From assembly GCA_003562655.1 (NCBI GenBank), contig PWUC01000197.1, forward strand, positions 1 through 8,887: a DNA stretch of 8,887 nt, given 5' to 3'. The notes beneath the pieces were generated by a model. That model saw only the letters and a program-made list of their open reading frames with translations, was not told the DNA's origin and ran no database searches. The first letter of the stretch is position 1. The number at the start of each line of letters is the position of its first letter. The position numbers and the translations under genes are program-made. This DNA comes from Clostridia bacterium (GTDB lineage: Bacteria; Bacillota_E; SLMV01; PUMD01). Shown here piece by piece: positions 6,770 to 8,887 of this stretch.

Positions 6770-7761
6770 CTTTCATCCCCCCCACGCCAGCCCTCGGGAT
6801 CCTCAGGACAGAACTTCCCCAGGGGTTCAACTGACGAAGGTATGTGAGGATCGGTCTGGCCAAACAGGTCGCTGATGTCCTTCATGAACTTCTCGTTCAG
6901 AAGCATCAGGGGAATATCGACGGGGCAGACCCTCTGGCACTCCCCGCAGCCGACGCACCGCCCGGCGACGTGAAAGGCCCTGGTGAAGTGAAACATGAAC
7001 TGCTGGGCCAGTTCGGTATCCCGGCTGAGCCACTCAGGTTCGGTATCGTCCAGCGAACAGGTGACGCAGCTGCAGGCGGGGCACGCGTTGCGGCAGGCGA
7101 AGCAGCGCAGGCAGCGTTCGAAATGTCCCGCCCAGAAACGGTACCTCTCATCGGGCGACAGGCCCTCCATCTCCAGGACACCGGCATAATCCCTGCACCC
7201 GACGGCCTCCCCCGCCACCTCCTCACCGAGAAGCATCTGGGCGGCCGCGGGGGCCGGATCCTGGCAGGTGAGGCATTTGTCCATCAGGCAGTCGGACCGG
7301 GCGAAGCTCCCCGTTGCTTCCGCCGTGGTGAGGACCACCTCTTCCTCGCCGATCTCTGCCTCCAGCACGGCGGCACCGGCCTGGGCACGGGCCCTGTCGG
7401 GATCCACAACCCCCCGGCAGCGGACTCCTATCACGTACAGATCCTCTTCATCCACGCGATTGTCATGGATCAGCCGCGAGAGTCCGAGACTGTCGCAGCC
7501 CTTCGCCAGGATGCCGATGGGAGGCCCTCCGCCGTCAACTCCGACCCGGGACACCTCATTCAGCACGTACCGGGTGAGGCCGGCCCCACAGAACTCGTCG
7601 AGCACCAGCGCCTCTGCCCGCTCCGGCTCGCGGATCAGGGCGGGCACCGGCCTCCCGGGCTCAAAGCCCGCCTCGTAGCCGACGAAAACCCGGATGGTCC
7701 CGGTCGCAAGCAAACTTCTGACCTCATCTCTCAGTGCCTTCTCATACGCTCTCACACTCAT
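6766..7761 (-). CDS. flxC: FlxC: iron-sulfur electron-transfer subunit
   Basis: The 331-residue protein has an N-terminal domain with L-A-K-G-C-D-S-L-G-L (85-94), comparable to the PCDALAL motif in FlxB. It then has a three-cysteine group C158-x4-C163-x2-C166 of the FrhB/FdhB kind, and two C-terminal [4Fe-4S] motifs: C217/C220/C223/C227-Pro and C269/C272/C275/C279-Pro. After the first cluster motif comes CPACSC plus C235, parallel to CPSCYC in FlxB. The two proteins therefore look like diverged paralogues. The ATG overlaps the flxD stop by ATGA, with GAGGG a few bases upstream. Known flx operons have this order (flxD, flxC, flxB, flxA reading away from hdrA), and I rely on that for the name. 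A generic annotation would be 4Fe-4S dicluster protein. Confidence 0.8.
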   Translation of the reverse strand: MSVRAYEKALRDEVRSLLATGTIRVFVGYEAGFEPGRPVPALIREPERAEALVLDEFCGAGLTRYVLNEVSRVGVDGGGPPIGILAKGCDSLGLSRLIHDNRVDEEDLYVIGVRCRGVVDPDRARAQAGAAVLEAEIGEEEVVLTTAEATGSFARSDCLMDKCLTCQDPAPAAAQMLLGEEVAGEAVGCRDYAGVLEMEGLSPDERYRFWAGHFERCLRCFACRNACPACSCVTCSLDDTEPEWLSRDTELAQQFMFHFTRAFHVAGRCVGCGECQRVCPVDIPLMLLNEKFMKDISDLFGQTDPHIPSSVEPLGKFCPEDPEGWRGGDER

Positions 7762-8180
7762 ACCTGTTCCCTCATTTTCCAGTTGGGCCCGAGCTTCTGT
7801 ATCTCCCCGGTCATCTCCGTGACGAGCTCAGCGAAACGGGTTCCCTCGGCCGCAGAGATCCATTCAACCCTGAACCGTCCCGGTTCCATCCCCAGGTATT
7901 CGAGGAATCTCTTCACCAGGGAGTAGCGGCGCCGGGTGAACAGGTTGCCCTCGATGTAGTGGCAGTCCCCGGGATGGCACCCGGAGACCAACACCCCGTC
8001 GGCTCCCCGCTGGAAGGCCCGGATCACAAAGGAGGGGTTCACCCTCCCCGAACAGGGAACGCGGATCAACCGGACGGAAGGAGGATATTCCTTGCGGCTG
8101 GTGCCTGCGAGGTCAGCACCCGCGTAGGTGCACCAACGACAGGCAAATGCTACGATTCTTGGCTGCCACTGTCCAGACAT
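7758..8180 (-). CDS. flxD: FlxD: MvhD-family hydrogenase/heterodisulfide reductase delta subunit
   Basis: The 140-residue protein matches the MvhD family, small [2Fe-2S] proteins that pass electrons to HdrA. Conserved cysteines are C14 and C17 (ACRWCTY), C43 (VPCSGR), and C68 and C73 (SGCHPGDCHY), followed by EGN. Its size is that of stand-alone MvhD. I chose ATG 8180 because two GGAGG-type sites lie just upstream and the product then begins directly before the family fold. A longer frame from 8279 would read through the end of hdrA in another frame. The gene overlaps hdrA by 31 nt. Its place between hdrA and flxC fits its job as the link between the NAD(P)H-oxidising Flx proteins and HdrA. 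Confidence 0.9.
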   Translation of the reverse strand: MSGQWQPRIVAFACRWCTYAGADLAGTSRKEYPPSVRLIRVPCSGRVNPSFVIRAFQRGADGVLVSGCHPGDCHYIEGNLFTRRRYSLVKRFLEYLGMEPGRFRVEWISAAEGTRFAELVTEMTGEIQKLGPNWKMREQV

Positions 8181-8887
8181 AGGGCCTCCACCTCCGCCAG
8201 GATCTGCTGATTTGAAAAACCCTTTATATTCATCGCCCCGTCGCGACAGGCCACGGCGCAGGCCCCGCATCCCTGGCACAGCCCGGCATTGACCTGAACG
8301 ACCCGCCGGAGCACCGTCTCGCTGCCCCTTCTCTCGTCGATGATCTTTTCCTCAATGGCGTCAAAGGGGCATACGGGCACGCACCAGAGACAGCCCGAAC
8401 ACTTTTTCTCATCAACATCGGCTATGAGGGGATCCGTCTCCAGCTGGTCGGAGGATAACAGCCCGACGGCCTTGGCCGCCGTTGCCGAGGCACCGGCGAC
8501 AGCATCCGGGATGTCCTTGGGTCCCGCGACCGCTCCGGCCAGGTATATCCCCGCCGTCACCGTCTCCACGGGCCGGAGCTTCGGATGGGCCTCACTGTAG
8601 AAGCCGTCCCCGTCCGCCTGCACCTTCAGGACCTGGGCCAGGTTCGCCGCCCCGGCCCGCGGCACCACGGCCGTCGCCAGTACCACCAGGTCGGCCGCGA
8701 TCTGCACATTGTCCCCCGACAGGGTGTCCACGCCCCGGACCACCAGTTTTCCGTCCTCCGGGTAGACCCGGGACACCCGACCCCTCAGGTACAGGGCGTC
8801 GTCCTCCTCGACGGTCCGCTGCACGAACTCCTCATATCCCTTTCCGCCGGCCCGAACATCCATGTAGAAGATGTAGGCCTGACCGTC
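8150..8887 (-). CDS. hdrA: HdrA, C-terminal part (gene continues beyond the window)
   Basis: HdrA is the bifurcating FAD subunit of heterodisulfide reductase-type complexes, usually about 650 residues. The last 245 are visible, with the frame open to the right edge; the ATG at 8863 is internal (YIFYMDVRA is family sequence across it). Seen are GKGYEE, the FAD-domain region HPKLRP followed by G-I-Y-L-A-G and G-P-K-D-I-P-D, and two ferredoxin motifs. The first is C163/C166/C169/C173-Pro (numbered within the visible part). The second is C204/C207/C210/C214, where Arg replaces the usual Pro; it is followed by KGFSNQQ. These C-terminal clusters are the expected exit to ferredoxin. The N-terminal cluster and the FAD residues that control bifurcation lie outside the window. 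No selenocysteine-type TGA is needed. Confidence 0.93.
   Translation of the reverse strand, partial: DGQAYIFYMDVRAGGKGYEEFVQRTVEEDDALYLRGRVSRVYPEDGKLVVRGVDTLSGDNVQIAADLVVLATAVVPRAGAANLAQVLKVQADGDGFYSEAHPKLRPVETVTAGIYLAGAVAGPKDIPDAVAGASATAAKAVGLLSSDQLETDPLIADVDEKKCSGCLWCVPVCPFDAIEEKIIDERRGSETVLRRVVQVNAGLCQGCGACAVACRDGAMNIKGFSNQQILAEVEALCLDSGSQES

Noticed and set aside
1..8887. CRISPR arrays, tRNA or rRNA genes, insertion sequences
   Set aside because: I saw no regularly spaced repeats, no tRNA- or rRNA-like sequence and no transposase motifs on either strand.

Overview
The window comes from a GC-rich bacterium that I infer to be an anaerobe. The evidence is one long minus-strand operon of iron-sulfur and flavin electron-transfer proteins, plus the remains of a flavodiiron protein. 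The content would fit high-GC anaerobic lineages such as deep Actinobacteriota, Peptococcaceae-like Firmicutes or sulfate-reducer/syntroph deltaproteobacteria. The sequence alone does not let me choose between them.

Layout: (1) 1-997, plus strand: a decayed flavodiiron (FprA-type) gene. It has a complete metallo-beta-lactamase-type diiron domain, a frameshift near 757-770, and a flavodoxin domain cut off after about 35 residues. (2) 998-1478: no recognisable gene, but a perfect 10-bp inverted repeat, an 11-bp-spaced direct repeat and a TATAAT promoter element. (3) 1516-2454, plus strand: an Xre-type helix-turn-helix protein with one membrane span and a large unrecognised extracytoplasmic domain. 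(4) 2455-2590: a short convergent intergenic region with two GC-rich hairpins. (5) 2591-8887, minus strand: seven closely packed genes read right to left as hdrA (5' part beyond the window), flxD/mvhD-like, flxC, flxB, flxA, a FrdB/SdhB-like iron-sulfur subunit and a FrdA/SdhA-like flavoprotein. Adjacent genes overlap by 1-31 nt or are separated by no more than about 14 nt.

How the genes may work together: HdrA plus FlxABCD is a known type of flavin-based electron-bifurcating module. FlxA takes electrons from NAD(P)H, FlxB and FlxC carry them through iron-sulfur clusters, FlxD hands them to HdrA, and HdrA splits them between ferredoxin and a second acceptor. In the classical system that acceptor site is HdrBC, which reduces a disulfide. 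Here the genes directly after flxA are a soluble FrdAB pair that keeps all the fumarate reductase catalytic residues and has no membrane anchor. The most interesting reading is a soluble electron-bifurcating or confurcating NADH/ferredoxin:fumarate (or succinate, or another enoate) oxidoreductase. Whether hdrB and hdrC lie upstream of hdrA cannot be seen, because the operon runs off the right edge.
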